Source: Populus alba (lineage: Eukaryota > Streptophyta > Magnoliopsida > Malpighiales > Salicaceae). From it: a stretch of 64,000 nucleotides of DNA. Below are positions 1 to 10,851 of the stretch, one piece after another. The stretch's first letter is position 1. Each line of letters starts with the position of its first letter. The notes under the pieces are model-generated. The model was not told where the DNA came from. It made no database searches and worked only from the letters and a program-made list of their open reading frames with translations. A program made the position numbers and the translations under genes. Location: contig NC_133302.1 in NCBI RefSeq assembly GCF_005239225.2, forward strand, positions 15,975,357 through 16,039,356. Reading direction: 5' to 3'.

Positions 1-235
1 ACCCAACTTTTAATGAAATGGTCCACAATCAATTTTCTTAATCCAATGACAGGCGTTGATTCTTCCACCACTAGAATTGCCTCCTTGACCTCTCGACTAT
101 CAATATCAACACTAGAAGCCTCCACCTCAAGTACCACCACCAACTCCCTATGAAACCAAAACCAATGGAAGCTAGCACCATGTTCCAATCATTTATGACA
201 GCTTTTTCACTATCGTTTTAGCTTTTCACCTGACA

Positions 236-272
<37 letters not shown>

Positions 273-2050
273 CCATCTCCACTGACGTTGAGTCCTACAC
301 AATCTAGCTCTGATCTGACCCCAAAATGACAACATGATATAATATCCATGATTAGAACACAATACCAACAACCTACCTCTTTCATGGAAATGACAGGTGA
401 AGGTGAAAACTAGTATAAAAGGAAATCATTTGGGACCAAAAGAAAAGAAAATAAAATGAACTACCTTGTGTGATTTTGTTCTTTTGTAGGTAGTGGTTAC
501 ACTCATCGCCAGCATAAGGATAAGAAGAGTAAAAAAGTTATAGAACCACCATTTTTCTCGCTTCACGGGCGAAAACACGTGGGTTCACGCACAACTAATG
601 GCGTGGAGAGTGAGACCAACGCGTTGCCATTGTTCGTCTACTCCCAAAAGCTTCCTAGCACTGTTCTTAGGTTTGCAACAGATACTCTAGATTAATTTGT
701 GAATTTTGGGAGGTCTATTTTGTAGATTCACTAGATTATTTTTAATTTTAGTGATATGTAAAAATGTAATTGTAGGATGTATGAGTAAACACTATAATAA
801 AAAAGAAGGACGTGTGTGTATTGCATTTTATTTCAATTACCTTTTTTTCTTTGGTGTTAAATAGATAAAAAAAAGAAAGAATATATTCCATGGATTTAAC
901 AGCAAGTTTGTAAAATCACAAAAGATTTTGGCCTCTATTTTTAGAAATATTAAAAATTTATTTTGACAAGAAGAATATATTATTCACTTTTAATATAACG
1001 ATAAAAAACATAAAAGGAGTTAATATAAAAAATATTATAAGGGATAATAATTTTATATTATTCACTTTAATATAAGAATCTCTAAAAGACCAGATAGGGT
1101 TTAAATTTTAGGTTGTGACTCCCTAAACCAACCAAAGAGCATTTCAGAACACCACCCGAAAAGTGTCGTCGTGACATCATGCCCCACAAGGAGGGCACCA
1201 CAACAACTTTGATAGATCAACCTGAATCCTAAGGAGATGAGAGACAAAATAAAAAAAGAAGAATAAAATATCACTAATCGAGGAATGTAGTGTTTAGTAA
1301 TCAGAGGAAGCTGCTCACACCACCAGAGCGCTGCAACTTGCTTCATTTATTACATATGCATTGCCCGCGCCAACCAATCTTTACATGAACATTAACTTTA
1401 GTCCTCTGTATTTGATTTAGCGTAAAATCTGGTTCTTCAACCCCTAATTACTTCAAATTAGTAGAACTTAGTTTTATTCTGACAAACCAAGCTCCAAAAC
1501 GTTTCTTGGATATTACAAAGTCTCTATATTTAGGCAATCAAAATAAACTACTAAGCCAATTCCTAAAAATACTAAATCTAAACGGATAAAATTAAAAGAA
1601 GATATTTAAGTTTTTTTGTGCTTGTAATATGGTAATCACTAATGTTAATTAATTTTTAGTATTTAACCTTATTCAAAAAACATTGTATGGATTAATTTTA
1701 TGCAATACGATGTTAGTATAATTTTTTTAAAAATGATGACATTCTTAAAAGAATAAGTTTCATAACTTAAATTCAGCTATGATCATTTATTTTTGGAGAT
1801 ATTATATATTTGCTTGTGAAATTGTTAATTTTCGATTCTACTTTAAGTTTTGCCCTTTTGATATGAATTTATTTTTCTATTTTTTTATAAAATACTTTTA
1901 AAATGCATACTATTGTAGTTTTAGTTTTTCTATTTAAATATCTACAAGGATTTAATGGCGATGAAGTTGCTTCTATATGTTGATACAAAGCATAGCTAAT
2001 CTTCACTTTGGATGGAAACTACGGAAAGAAGGAAGAAAAAAACATTCAAA
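1..2050. other. Intergenic flank left of the array
   Basis: No recognisable gene. The sequence is AT-rich and only short ORFs without family similarity are present. The first 50 bases resemble a motif found twice in every array unit (near 5030 and 8500), so the window probably opens inside older related repeat DNA. A CT microsatellite lies at 239-266. Confidence 0.6.
239..266. repeat. (CT)14 microsatellite
   Basis: Uninterrupted CT dinucleotide run of about 28 bases, read directly from the sequence. Confidence 0.95.
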
Positions 2051-2165
2051 AAGACAATTTTTTTAAGTTATAAAAATGATTTTGGATAAACTATTGATCC
2101 CCAAGATAGAGTAACATCACAATTTAATACAGTGAAAAATATTCTTTTGAGAGGAAATTGCAATG

Positions 2166-2235
2166 CCTTTTTAGTACTCTAATTCAATGGACAACACGCT
2201 TGATCTATGATAGGGGATTTTGAGTTATTGTCTAT
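2166..2235 (-). pseudogene. Fossil exopolygalacturonase exon 3 fragment
   Basis: Read on the minus strand, this stretch aligns with the 3' end of exon 3 of the intact gene, around the IIDQVYCPWNQCSLK segment. IIDQ, a Cys-Pro pair and a terminal KK are still visible, with an in-frame TAG and several substitutions. It is much more diverged than the tandem copies are from each other, so it predates the array. Equivalent fossils lie near 10227, 18360 and 33574. A 64-bp promoter-like repeat (2352-2415) lies beside it, suggesting a deletion remnant of an older gene copy. Confidence 0.7.
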
Positions 2236-2351
2236 ATATTATTTCTCTACTTTCATGCTTCAGAATTTTGGAAACGTAGTTTAAATAAATTATAACACAA
2301 ATTTTCATGGAATTGTTTAATTGTTTTTTTAATAAAAAAAAAAAAGGTGAA

Positions 2352-2415
2352 GTTGATGAATTTTGTCCATGTTTGTGTAAGGTCGTAGCTTTGCCATTCA
2401 ATTTCATTACTATTT
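2352..2415. repeat. Direct repeat flanking the polygalacturonase gene (left copy)
   Basis: Closely matches 4615-4678, just upstream of the gene (shared start GTTGATGAATTTTGTCCATG). One copy is therefore downstream and one upstream of the gene. This fits two ancestral genes of which the downstream one is reduced to a promoter scrap and a fossil exon. Confidence 0.8.
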
Positions 2416-2724
2416 AGTCCTATGAAATATTCGTTTCAGGTCATATTTGACAAAGTTAATTAATATTTTTTAAAAAATCATTAAAAAAAATAAGAGTAAA
2501 AAATAAGTATGATTTTTACACTGTTTTTGCATCTTTTTTTTATACATAAGATTGAAGATTTATTGAAATTAAATTGTAAAAGAAACCAAGCGATCTTGTA
2601 TTTAAAATTAAAATAATTAAATTTTATTCATCTGTTTAATCAAAATTACAAGATGGACTTCTCCATCTAAAAACGAGCCTACGAATGACGAAACCAAAAG
2701 AATTTCAGATGGAAGTCCCTATCT

Positions 2725-4520
2725 TCAACATCCGGATGCGCTCATTATCCCAGAAATTATGGGCTTAACGTTAGAACATTGGGATTTTGCAGGGCCGTCT
2801 GGTCCGCTATATGCAAGTTTAATGTCAGCAAGCTGCACCTTGTCACATGGGATGCCACTGCTGCAAGCAATCTGAACAACAACCGGAGTTGCGGAAGTTC
2901 CCCTTATATTCTTAAAACTAACATCACTGATCTTCACTTTTGATGGAGCCTGCAAAAGAAAACAAAGAACATTAAGACCCCAATAGACTTTTAGTAATCT
3001 CCCTAGAACTGAATGAACATAAAAAAATCAGTATGCTTGTGTAGGCGTTCTTCAGAATTGCATTATGGATCTAGCCTGATGCAACCAATTATGGAATGCA
3101 GTGCACAGCATGTTTGCTTCACAGTCAATACTATGAATTGCGAATTGCGTTGAAACATTTTTTTTCATAAGATGTAAGAAAGATTTTGATAAATTGTGGA
3201 GTGTTTGAGCCACGAATTGGGTAAAATATTGTCACAGTAATTTATTAGTACTGTGAAAATATCCTTATGGTAACAGAAAAAAGCAATACCTTTAGACTGC
3301 ATTGGTTCCATGGGCAATACACTTGATCTATGATGACAGGGTTTTGGACATTGTTCATGACAATATCCTCAAAATGCATGTTAGATGCGGCACCACCGTA
3401 TAAAGCTGGCCAAGATTTTATTCTAACGCCATTTGTAGTATCTGAGATGGTGCAGTTCTTGACAAATATTCCAGAAACAGGTTTCTCATTGGGGTATTTC
3501 CCTAAACTTCCAACACTGATGCCATGGCCAGGTCCACATGTTACTCCTGTGATGTGTAGTTCTTCGGTGCCATCCCCCACGGAGATACAATCATCGCCTG
3601 TGCCAATTTTTGAATCGATAATGTAGATCCCAGTAGATCGGCCGATGTGGATTCCATCGGTGTTTACACTCTCACCAGGTGCACTCACGGTAAAATGCTG
3701 GAAGGTGAGGTTTCTGCACCCCAAGACGTTAACATGAAAGTTCTTGCTATCTCGACTAGTTATATCTCGGACTAATGCATTGGTGATGAAATCGAACCTT
3801 ATATTCTGATCCATGTTAGAAGCAAACAAAAGGCAAATGATTAAAGAAACCTTGGTAGTGCCATAACATATAATTAGGCTTCATAATGGTGAGTAGATTA
3901 CCATTGGGAGGCTGTCACAATCTTTATCTTTCTGACATGTACTTTTGCTCCAAGCAGCCTTTCCCTGCCCATCAAAAGTGCCGCTTCCCGACAATGTAAA
4001 TTTATCTACGTATCCGAAATTAACCCAATGACCTCCTGAGAACTGATTTGGGTCAACCGGTGCCTTCAATATGCCATCAACTTGGAGCTCAATCGCAGCC
4101 TTGCAAGGACCTGCTAGAGTCAATTTCCGTAACGAGTATGTCCCACTTGGAATAAGAACTTTGCTGGGGTTGGTTGAAGCACAAGCATCTTTCCAAGCAT
4201 TGGTTAATGCCTAAAAATGGAAAGAGAAGGGAAATGTTTAGAGAGGATCAGCAGGTCTCAAATTCTAAGGAAACGTAAATAAGTTCTGACGCGAATACTA
4301 CATATTCAGCTATTTAAAAATCAAACGCATGCGTGCGAGAAAATATATAAGATACCTCTGTGATATCTTTATCGGCACCATATTTAGTCACATCGAAGAC
4401 ACCTTTTGATTGGGCTTTAGCTGCTGATGCTAACAATAAAAATACTGAGAATGATATTATTGCTGAGGATACAACTTTCAGGCCCATCTTTTTGTCAGCT
4501 ATGTTGCTTTCTTTCTTCAA
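2725..4520 (-). CDS. Exopolygalacturonase (GH28), copy 1, intact
   Basis: Secreted pectin-degrading enzyme of glycoside hydrolase family 28, expected to remove galacturonic acid from homogalacturonan in the cell wall. Four exons give 404 aa: 4520-4356, 4210-3902, 3805-3290 and 2949-2725, all with GT-AG borders and phase 0 junctions. An N-terminal signal peptide ends near the AKAQS residues. All GH28 catalytic motifs are present: NTDG (Asp208), GDD (Asp229/230), GHG (His252) and RIK (Arg286-Lys288). The length and the GVFDVTKYGA opening fit the pollen-type exopolygalacturonase clade. A TATA-like box at 4572-4565 lies only about 45 bp upstream of the first ATG, so the in-frame Met12 (4487) is an alternative start. 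The clade assignment and pollen role are from family knowledge, not seen in the sequence. Confidence 0.92.
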
Positions 4521-4564
4521 TACTCTAGGAAAAGGAATGAATTTCTTAATCTTCCATTGCGATC

Positions 4565-4572
4565 CTTTATAG
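4565..4572 (-). promoter_or_regulatory. TATA-like box of polygalacturonase copy 1
   Basis: Minus strand reads CTATAAAG. It is conserved at the same place in copies 2 and 3. Its closeness to the first ATG implies a very short leader, or use of the downstream Met12. Confidence 0.5.
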
Positions 4573-4614
4573 GGCGAGAGGGGAATTCAACACCACTCGT
4601 AAATTTATCATGCA

Positions 4615-4678
4615 GTTGATGAATTTTGTCCATGTTTGTGCAAGGTTGTAGCTTTGCCCTTCAATGTCATTGCTATTA
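4615..4678. repeat. Direct repeat flanking the polygalacturonase gene (right copy)
   Basis: Partner of 2352-2415, with a few mismatches. It lies in the promoter region of the gene. Confidence 0.8.
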
Positions 4679-4706
4679 TTAGCTTCTCTTGCAATATAGC
4701 ATATCA

Positions 4707-5186
4707 AAATGTTCTAAGAAAAATCTATATATATCCATCACACTGTCCATAGAAGCCTAATTTCATGTAAAGATTTGCTTAATTTAATAAATTGTTACCA
4801 ATTTTTTTACTTCATTTTTCAAAATTTAAAATAAAAAATATACTTTCAACGCGTAGTTTTGAACGCGCTCATTGAGTCGATGTTAATGTTGTATTTTTTT
4901 CCATAAGTCAAAAAACACAAAATAAATCAAAAAAGAAAATAGACAAAATGCATTTTTATTTTAGTGGTCTAATTGCAATTGTGGAAAGGAAAGAACTGAT
5001 TTTCAAATTGAAAACCCTCTCACCAAGCAACCCAGGTTTTAATCAAATGGTCCACAATCGATTTTTTTAATCCAGGGCTCTATATTTCCTTGCTTTGCAA
5101 AATGTTCTAAGAAAAATCTATATATATCGATCACACTGTCCATAGAAGCCTAATTTCATGAAAAGATTTGTTTAATTTAATAAAAA
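4707..5186. repeat. Direct repeats in the polygalacturonase upstream region
   Basis: About 88 bp at 4707-4797 recurs at 5098-5186, starting AAAATGTTCTAAGAAAAATC. About 300 bp lie between the copies. Part of that spacer (about 4800-5090) is related to 8280-8560 of the same unit. The arrangement looks like an insertion accompanied by a long duplication, or an unequal exchange. Confidence 0.75.
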
Positions 5187-5502
5187 TGCTTCTATTTTTG
5201 AAGATTTTGTTGTTGAAGATGTTGATTCCATTTTGTTTTGTTTTTGCCCTTGAAATAGTATGTATCAAAACTTTAAACAACATCAATCTATGAAAAAAAA
5301 CATTAACAAGATTCTAAATGCTTAAAAATAAGTCAATTAATAAATATAAAGAGAATGAAAAAATAATGAAACTTGAGACTAAGGATACATAAAATTATAA
5401 TAATAAAAGATTCATAAAACTATTATCCATGCCTTAACAGCTAAAAAAATAGTAAAAATTCTATCAAAATATTTTGTTACGGAAGCATTAGACGTATTTA
5501 TT

Positions 5503-5640
5503 TCACTACTACATTTACTAGTTTTACCGACGGAATTTTCTATCAGCGTGACATTACCATTTCGTCGGTGAAATTTTACCGACAGAATTCATCCATATTA
5601 CATCGGTAATTCCATTTCTGTCACCAATTCTATCAATAAA
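5503..5640. mobile_element. CACTA (En/Spm) element end, relic
   Basis: Begins CACTACTACATTTACTAG, followed by repeated ACCGACGGAAT / TTCCGTCGGT-type subterminal motifs in both orientations, as in plant CACTA transposons. The same motif family appears at 60050. Copies in the other units lie near 13634 and 28844. The opposite terminus was not found. Confidence 0.6.
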
Positions 5641-6331
5641 AAAAAAAAAAAAACTGATGATTTTACAGATGAAAAATGCGCGCCCTAAAAATTATTTCGT
5701 CGGCATATCTTGATCAAACAATGTGGTATTATTTAATAAGATGATTAAAAAATAGGTAAAGACAATAAATCAATCGAATTAAATAAAAAAAAAGAGAGAT
5801 CATAATAAGATGCACACAAAACGAAACTTGCTAGAAAAAGACAAATTATAATTCTTAGTCAACTCAGCGTGAAAGGATGAAATTGAAAAAAAAAAAAAAC
5901 TAGAGTTAACCCGAGTTAGCATGTCAAACATGAAACCATGATCATGAGGCTGGATAACCTAGTAAAATGACAATCAAAAAATATTATAAAGCGTAATTTT
6001 CAACAAACCCCATGTAGAAGGGTAAAAAAATCCAATTAAAAAAAAAAAAACATGCAGACCTGTTTAAGCTCACTAAACCCCGCTACGTGGATCATGCAAA
6101 TGAGATAACCTAATAGAAGGCAAAGTGGAGAACATTATGAAACTCAATTATAATATAAACCTAATCTTGAAAAATAAAATTAAAACATAATTAAATTAAA
6201 AAAAGAATCACAAGATTGAGATTTCAGGTTAACTGAGTTGAAAATAAATTTTGGTTTAATCCATATGAGAGATTTGAATATCATAATGGAGTCCTAGGCT
6301 ATTTGATTGAAAATTGCAAGAATGATGGTAT

Positions 6332-6810
6332 CTGTTGTTATCCATTTTTGGGTTCCCATACAAAAAATAAGAAAATACAAAAAAATATTCGGAAGGAATA
6401 AAATAAAAATAAAAAATAACAACAGGAGTGAGAAAAGGATGCTGGAACACCCATAAAATGACTAGGAATTGGTTGAGGAGGTTCAGAAATACAAGAATTG
6501 AAATTTGACGTTATATTTTCTACTGATGAGAGCCCTATTGACAAATAAAATTCAAGTTGAGAAAGAAAAGTCCAAAATAAGATGTTTATGGACTCAATTA
6601 AATTTTATTCAAGGTTTAATTGAATTTATGAAGGGTTTAATTGCAAGAAAATTGATTTTTTAAGTCAATTTGGGCTTTTATTGGAAGTAATTAAAGTTAT
6701 GGGGTCTAATTACAATTTTGAAGAGTTGATTTGGTCAAATGAGGGGTTTAATTGCATAATTATTGAAGTTTGACGGTCAAATGAGGGGTTTAATTGCATA
6801 ATTACAAGTT
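6332..6810 (-). mobile_element. LTR-like dispersed repeat fragment
   Basis: The reverse complement of this stretch matches 62640-63099 in order and along most of its length, and a second diverged copy lies at 9635-10100. The homology stops at the same point in each, at ...ACAACA when read in the 63-kb orientation, which fits an LTR end. No coding capacity. Equivalents lie near 14463 and 29677 in units 2 and 3. Confidence 0.6.
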
Positions 6811-6824
6811 AGTCGTTCATATTG

Positions 6825-7300
6825 TTAATTAGAATGGGTCATTTGATCTTGAACTCGTTGGTCTAACATTGCCACAAACTCTTGAGTTTGAGTGCTCAAA
6901 ACCGATTGCGAGCATTCAACGATCGAAACATAACTGGTCGTCTGCAAGTTTTTGACCGTAGTGTTAGAAAATCCATACACCTGATTTCTGTTGGGTCGAT
7001 TAGATGATCGCACCTCCAACCACAAATTTGGATCGATATCTGAATGGGTCGAAGGATCATCCCTATATCTCTCTTTCAAACGGTTGTTACATTTATCCTA
7101 GAAAGAAAAATTAATTTAATCAAATTGAAGGAAATTATAACTTATAAAAAAATGGGTGAAAACCAACATACCACAAAATGCTGAGCTTAGCTATCTACAA
7201 GTTGCTGCCCCTCTTTTTGGCGGTTGTCACTGCACACGTGCGTTTTAATAAAAGCTCCATCGAGCTTGGCTCGCATTTAAGAAATGTTGCTTGCAAGATA
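6825..7300 (-). pseudogene. Plant En/Spm-type transposase fragment (unit 1)
   Basis: C-terminal piece of a CACTA-associated plant transposase of the Transposase_24 (Ptta/En/Spm) type, recognised from the RYRDDPSTHSDIDPNLWLEV motif followed by VYGFSNTT. A plausible acceptor (TTTCTAG) starts the last exon at 7097. The exon before it (about 7300-7170) encodes MRAKLDGAFIKTH followed by a Q/K-rich stretch, then an in-frame TAA just before its donor. No complete transposase is present, so this is a relic, probably belonging to the CACTA end at 5503. Confidence 0.65.
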
Positions 7301-7489
7301 AAAATGTTAGTTAAATATACTTATAAAAAATATCAAATAAAAAAAATTGAGGTAATAAAAAAAAAAAATCTTACCATCCGTTTTGGATGCGAAATAAACG
7401 GAACAGAGCTGCCAGTGTGTGTGGTAATGAAACTGTGAACATCCCAGTGTCGATTCTCCTAGTAGCTGAAGACAAATTTTTTGTTATGG

Positions 7490-7990
7490 TTAAATGGATC
7501 GTCAAATTAGGATTTCAGGTTAACCAAGTTATAAACAAATATTTTGAGTTTGTTTAAAATAGATCGTCATATTGGAATGTCAGGTTAATCTAGATGAACA
7601 TAAAGATTTTGGTTCTAGTTAAAGTAGATCGGCATATTAAGATCTCGGGTTGACCAAATAATACATAGAGATGTTGGTTGTAGTTAAAGGGGATCACCAG
7701 ATTAGGATCTCAAGTTGACTGAACTATAGACAGATTTTAGTTCTTGTTAAAGGGGATTGGTAAATTGGGATTTCAAGTTGACCTAGTTAAAGACATAGAT
7801 TTTGGTTTTGGTTTAGAGAATCACCAGGTTGGGATTTGAGGTTAATGTGCTATGAGACAAAGATTTTAGTTGTGGCTAAATTGGGAATTCAGGTTAACCG
7901 AGTTGTGAAACAAAAGTTCAACTTGAAGTGAATCACTGAGAAGTAGGATTTTAAGTAAACTGAGCTGAGAGCAAAAGGTGTCAAGATGAC
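7490..7990. repeat. Degenerate tandem repeat, period about 60 bp
   Basis: About eight imperfect copies of a unit reading roughly GGATC..CAGATTGGGATTTCAGGTTGACCGAGTTATAGACAAAGATTTTGGTT..AGTTAAA (paraphrased, heavily diverged). One isolated copy lies near 6210-6260. Present in every array unit (about 15620-16120 and 30840-31340). Function unknown; probably an internal repeat of an old transposon. Confidence 0.7.
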
Positions 7991-7999
7991 AATTGTCAA

Positions 8000-8580
8000 G
8001 AGAAACAATTGCATCATAGTTCTAGTAGAAGGGGATTATTGTGAAGACATAGTTTGTAGTCATCCGAACTAAAAATTTTAAAAGATTAAGTTTTGAAGAA
8101 CAATATGTTTGTCTTTAAAATCTTATTACGCAAAGCGCTTGATAAGTCTTTGCTTTATAAGTATTGTAAAGAGAAGGCATCGGTTGCTACCTTGTTTTTA
8201 CCCTATTTTTCAAAAAAATTCAAATGAAACCCAAAAAACATAAAAACCTAAAAAATATGTTATTGATGTATTTGCATCATTTCTAGCATTTTTTTTTTTA
8301 AAAAAAAATACTTCTGATGCGTTAAGTTATTAATGCTCTTATTAAGTCAACATTGATGTTGCCTTTTTTTCAAAAGTCAAAAACACAAAACAAAAAACAA
8401 AAATAAATAAAAAATACATTTATATTTTAGTGATCTAATTGTTATTGTGGAAGTGAGAGGACCAATTTTAAAATTTAAAACCCTCTCACTAAGCAACCCA
8501 ACTTTTAATCAAATGGTCTACAATCCATTTTCCTTAATTCAATGGTCTATATTTCTTTGTTTGATGTCACTAACATGTAG
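8000..8580. other. Non-coding stretch inside unit 1
   Basis: AT-rich and without a gene. About 8280-8560 is related to 4800-5100 of the same unit, down to the ACCCTCTCACTAAGCAACCC block, showing an ancient duplication within the unit. Confidence 0.55.
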
Positions 8581-8584
8581 TATA

Positions 8585-9545
8585 ATATGGGATATGCCAA
8601 GACCTTTACCGTCATTAACATGCAAATAATCATTACCATGATAGGGTGCAGAATCGGTTAGAGTTACAAGATTAGGTGTGATGTGTTGATTCGCGCCGGT
8701 GTCGGGGAACCATGCCACATCATAAACATTTCCAACAGCAAGATGAGCAGATGGCTGCTCGGTATTATTGCAAAACTAGGAACAATGGGGAGCTGTGTGA
8801 CTGAAAATGGAGCATAATTGGCAGCGGACATGCTGGTGTCCAGACCACTGACTAGCCCCTGAGTTGAACCTGGTTTGCTGCCAATTGCGTGGCCTCTAGT
8901 CTGCAGGAGATTGGCCCCTGTTCTAGTGAGTGGCGGTTGATGTTGGGATGCCGATTACCTCGAGAGCGACCCCTGTTGCGTCTGATGTTTGAGCTGTGAT
9001 GAGACATAACAAGATGAGTAGAAGGCTGTGGTGTTGGCAGTAGTGGTAGCTGTTGTGACAGAGAAGAAGACAGCAGAGAGGGAGCGATTTCCATTGAATG
9101 AAAGGAGTTCTTGTGCATAAATTCATGGGTAAGAAGATGGATGTGAAGATCAGCATGTGACAACGCTTCTGCCTTGGTTATGAGACTCGTTACCAAGTCT
9201 TTGAACTCACCACAAAGGCTACCAAACACATAGAGATTGAAGTCTTCAAGAGACATGGGGCGACTAGTAGCAGCCAATTTGTCAAATAACGATTAGGCTT
9301 GCTGCATGTATATACTAACAGATGAGTCTCCTTGCCGAAGGTCTTGAAAGGAGCTATGGAGTTGCATGATGCGAGAATTAGACGGAGATGCAAGTGCTTT
9401 CTCAAGAGTGCGCCAAACACAATGCGAGGTAGAACAATCTACCACGAGATACAACACATCCACGGAGAGCGAGGAGAGTAACGCACTCAAAATAAGTTGA
9501 TCTTGTTGCTTCCAATGAAGAAAAGAAGGATTGATTGTGGAGGAA
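8585..9545 (-). pseudogene. Copia gag-protease fragment (unit 1)
   Basis: Relic of a Ty1/copia polyprotein on the minus strand. Gag pieces include a segment ending SVSIYMQQA (9490-9293) and one beginning MAATSRPMSLEDFNLYVFGS (9277-8852). They are separated by a stop where intact elements read through. Downstream, 8780-8585 encodes the protease core WFPDTGANQHITPNLV, which contains the aspartic protease DTGA motif. No integrase, reverse transcriptase or LTR is attached. The same relic is in unit 2 (about 16716-17676) and unit 3 (about 31934-32894). Confidence 0.8.
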
Positions 9546-9634
9546 GAATCAACAGAACTATCAGAACATAAGATGGAGGAAACGACACTTAGCCGTCAAT
9601 GAAGTGAAAACCACCTTGACTAATGAGACGGGGC

Positions 9635-10100
9635 TTCATTTGTGTTTTTACCCATGTTTTGGTTTCCACACAAAAATGATAAAATAAAAAAAATATTCGC
9701 AAGAAATCCAAAAAATAATAGGAGCAAGAAAAGGATCCTAGAATGCCGAAAAATGGCCACAATTGGTTGAGGAAATTCAATTTTGAAATAAATATATTCA
9801 AAATCAGATGTTTATAGACTCAATTAAATTTTATCTAAGGTTTAATTGAATTTATGGAGTGTTTGATCGTAAGAAAAGTTGATTTTAAAGTCAATTTAGG
9901 CTTTTATTAAAAAAAATTAAAGTTCTGGGGTCCAATTATAATTTTGAAGAGTTGATTTGATCAAATTAGAAGTTTAATTGCATAATTATTGAAGTTTGAT
10001 GGCCAATTAGGGACTTGATTGAAACAATCCGAAACCGAGGACCAAACTGGAAAATGTGCTAAAATCAAGGGATTCAATCACAATTCATTCGGGGGTGATT
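9635..10100 (-). mobile_element. LTR-like dispersed repeat fragment, second copy in unit
   Basis: Diverged copy of the repeat at 6332-6810 and, in reverse orientation, of 62640-63099. It abuts the Copia gag fragment and the unit junction at 10112. Equivalents lie near 17767-18233 and 32986-33450. Confidence 0.6.
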
Positions 10101-10226
10101 ACAAAATTATAAAGACAATTTTTTTAAGTTATAAAAATGATTTTGGATAAACTATTGATCCCCAAGATAGAGTAACATCACAATTTAATACAGTGAAAAA
10201 TATTCTTTTGAGAGGAAATTGCAATG

Positions 10227-10296
10227 CCTTTTTAGTACTCTAATTCAATGGACAACACGCTTGATCTATGATAGGGGATTTTGAGTTATTGTCTAT
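10227..10296 (-). pseudogene. Fossil exopolygalacturonase exon 3 fragment (unit 2)
   Basis: Same degenerate exon-3 tail as at 2166-2235, with the same in-frame TAG, showing that the fossil was already present before the unit was multiplied. Confidence 0.7.
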
Positions 10297-10851
10297 ATAT
10301 TATTTCTCTACTTTCATGCTTCAGAATTTTGGAAACGTAGTTTAAATAAATTATAACACAAATTTTCATGGAATTGTTTAATTGTTTTTAATAAAAAAAA
10401 AAAAAAAAAGGTGAAGTTGATGAATTTTGTCCATGTTTGTGTAAGGTCGTAGCTTTGCCATTCAATTTCATTACTATTTAGTCCTATGAAATATTCGTTT
10501 CAGGTCATATTTGACAAAGTTAATTAATATTTTTTAAAAAATCATTAAAAAAAATAAGAGTAAAAGGAAATTTGTACAAAAAAAAGGGCATGGACCGTAA
10601 GTAATAAATTAAAGGAAAAATCTTTTAGGGTTGCTATATGATTTACACTGTTTTTGCATCTTTTTTTTATACATAAGATTGAAGATTTATTGAAATTAAA
10701 TTGTAAAAGAAACCAAGCGATCTTGTATTTAAAATTAAAATAATTAAATTTTATTCATCTGTTTAATCAAAATTACAAGATGGACTTCTCCATCTAAAAA
10801 CGAGCCTACGAATGACGAAACCAAAAGAATTTCAGATGGAAGTCCCTATCT

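Larger units (their letters stand above)
2051..10111. repeat. Tandem array unit 1 (exopolygalacturonase unit)
   Basis: First of four direct repeats. The shared sequence begins near 2051, where the left flank differs from the later junctions. The unit carries the polygalacturonase gene at its left end and transposon relics over the remaining 5.5 kb. It lacks about 66 bases present in the other units between the fossil exon and exon 4 (near 2495), so it is 8.06 kb rather than 8.13 kb. Base-level identity to unit 2 is very high by eye, with only scattered substitutions and homopolymer length changes. Confidence 0.9.

Noticed and set aside
3330..3626. 98-aa plus-strand ORF (also at 11461 and 26661)
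   Set aside because: Exact antisense of polygalacturonase exon 3; it follows from the codon use of the real gene.
7178..7438. 86-aa plus-strand ORF repeated in each unit
   Set aside because: Antisense to the transposase exon, then intron-like AT sequence; no protein family.
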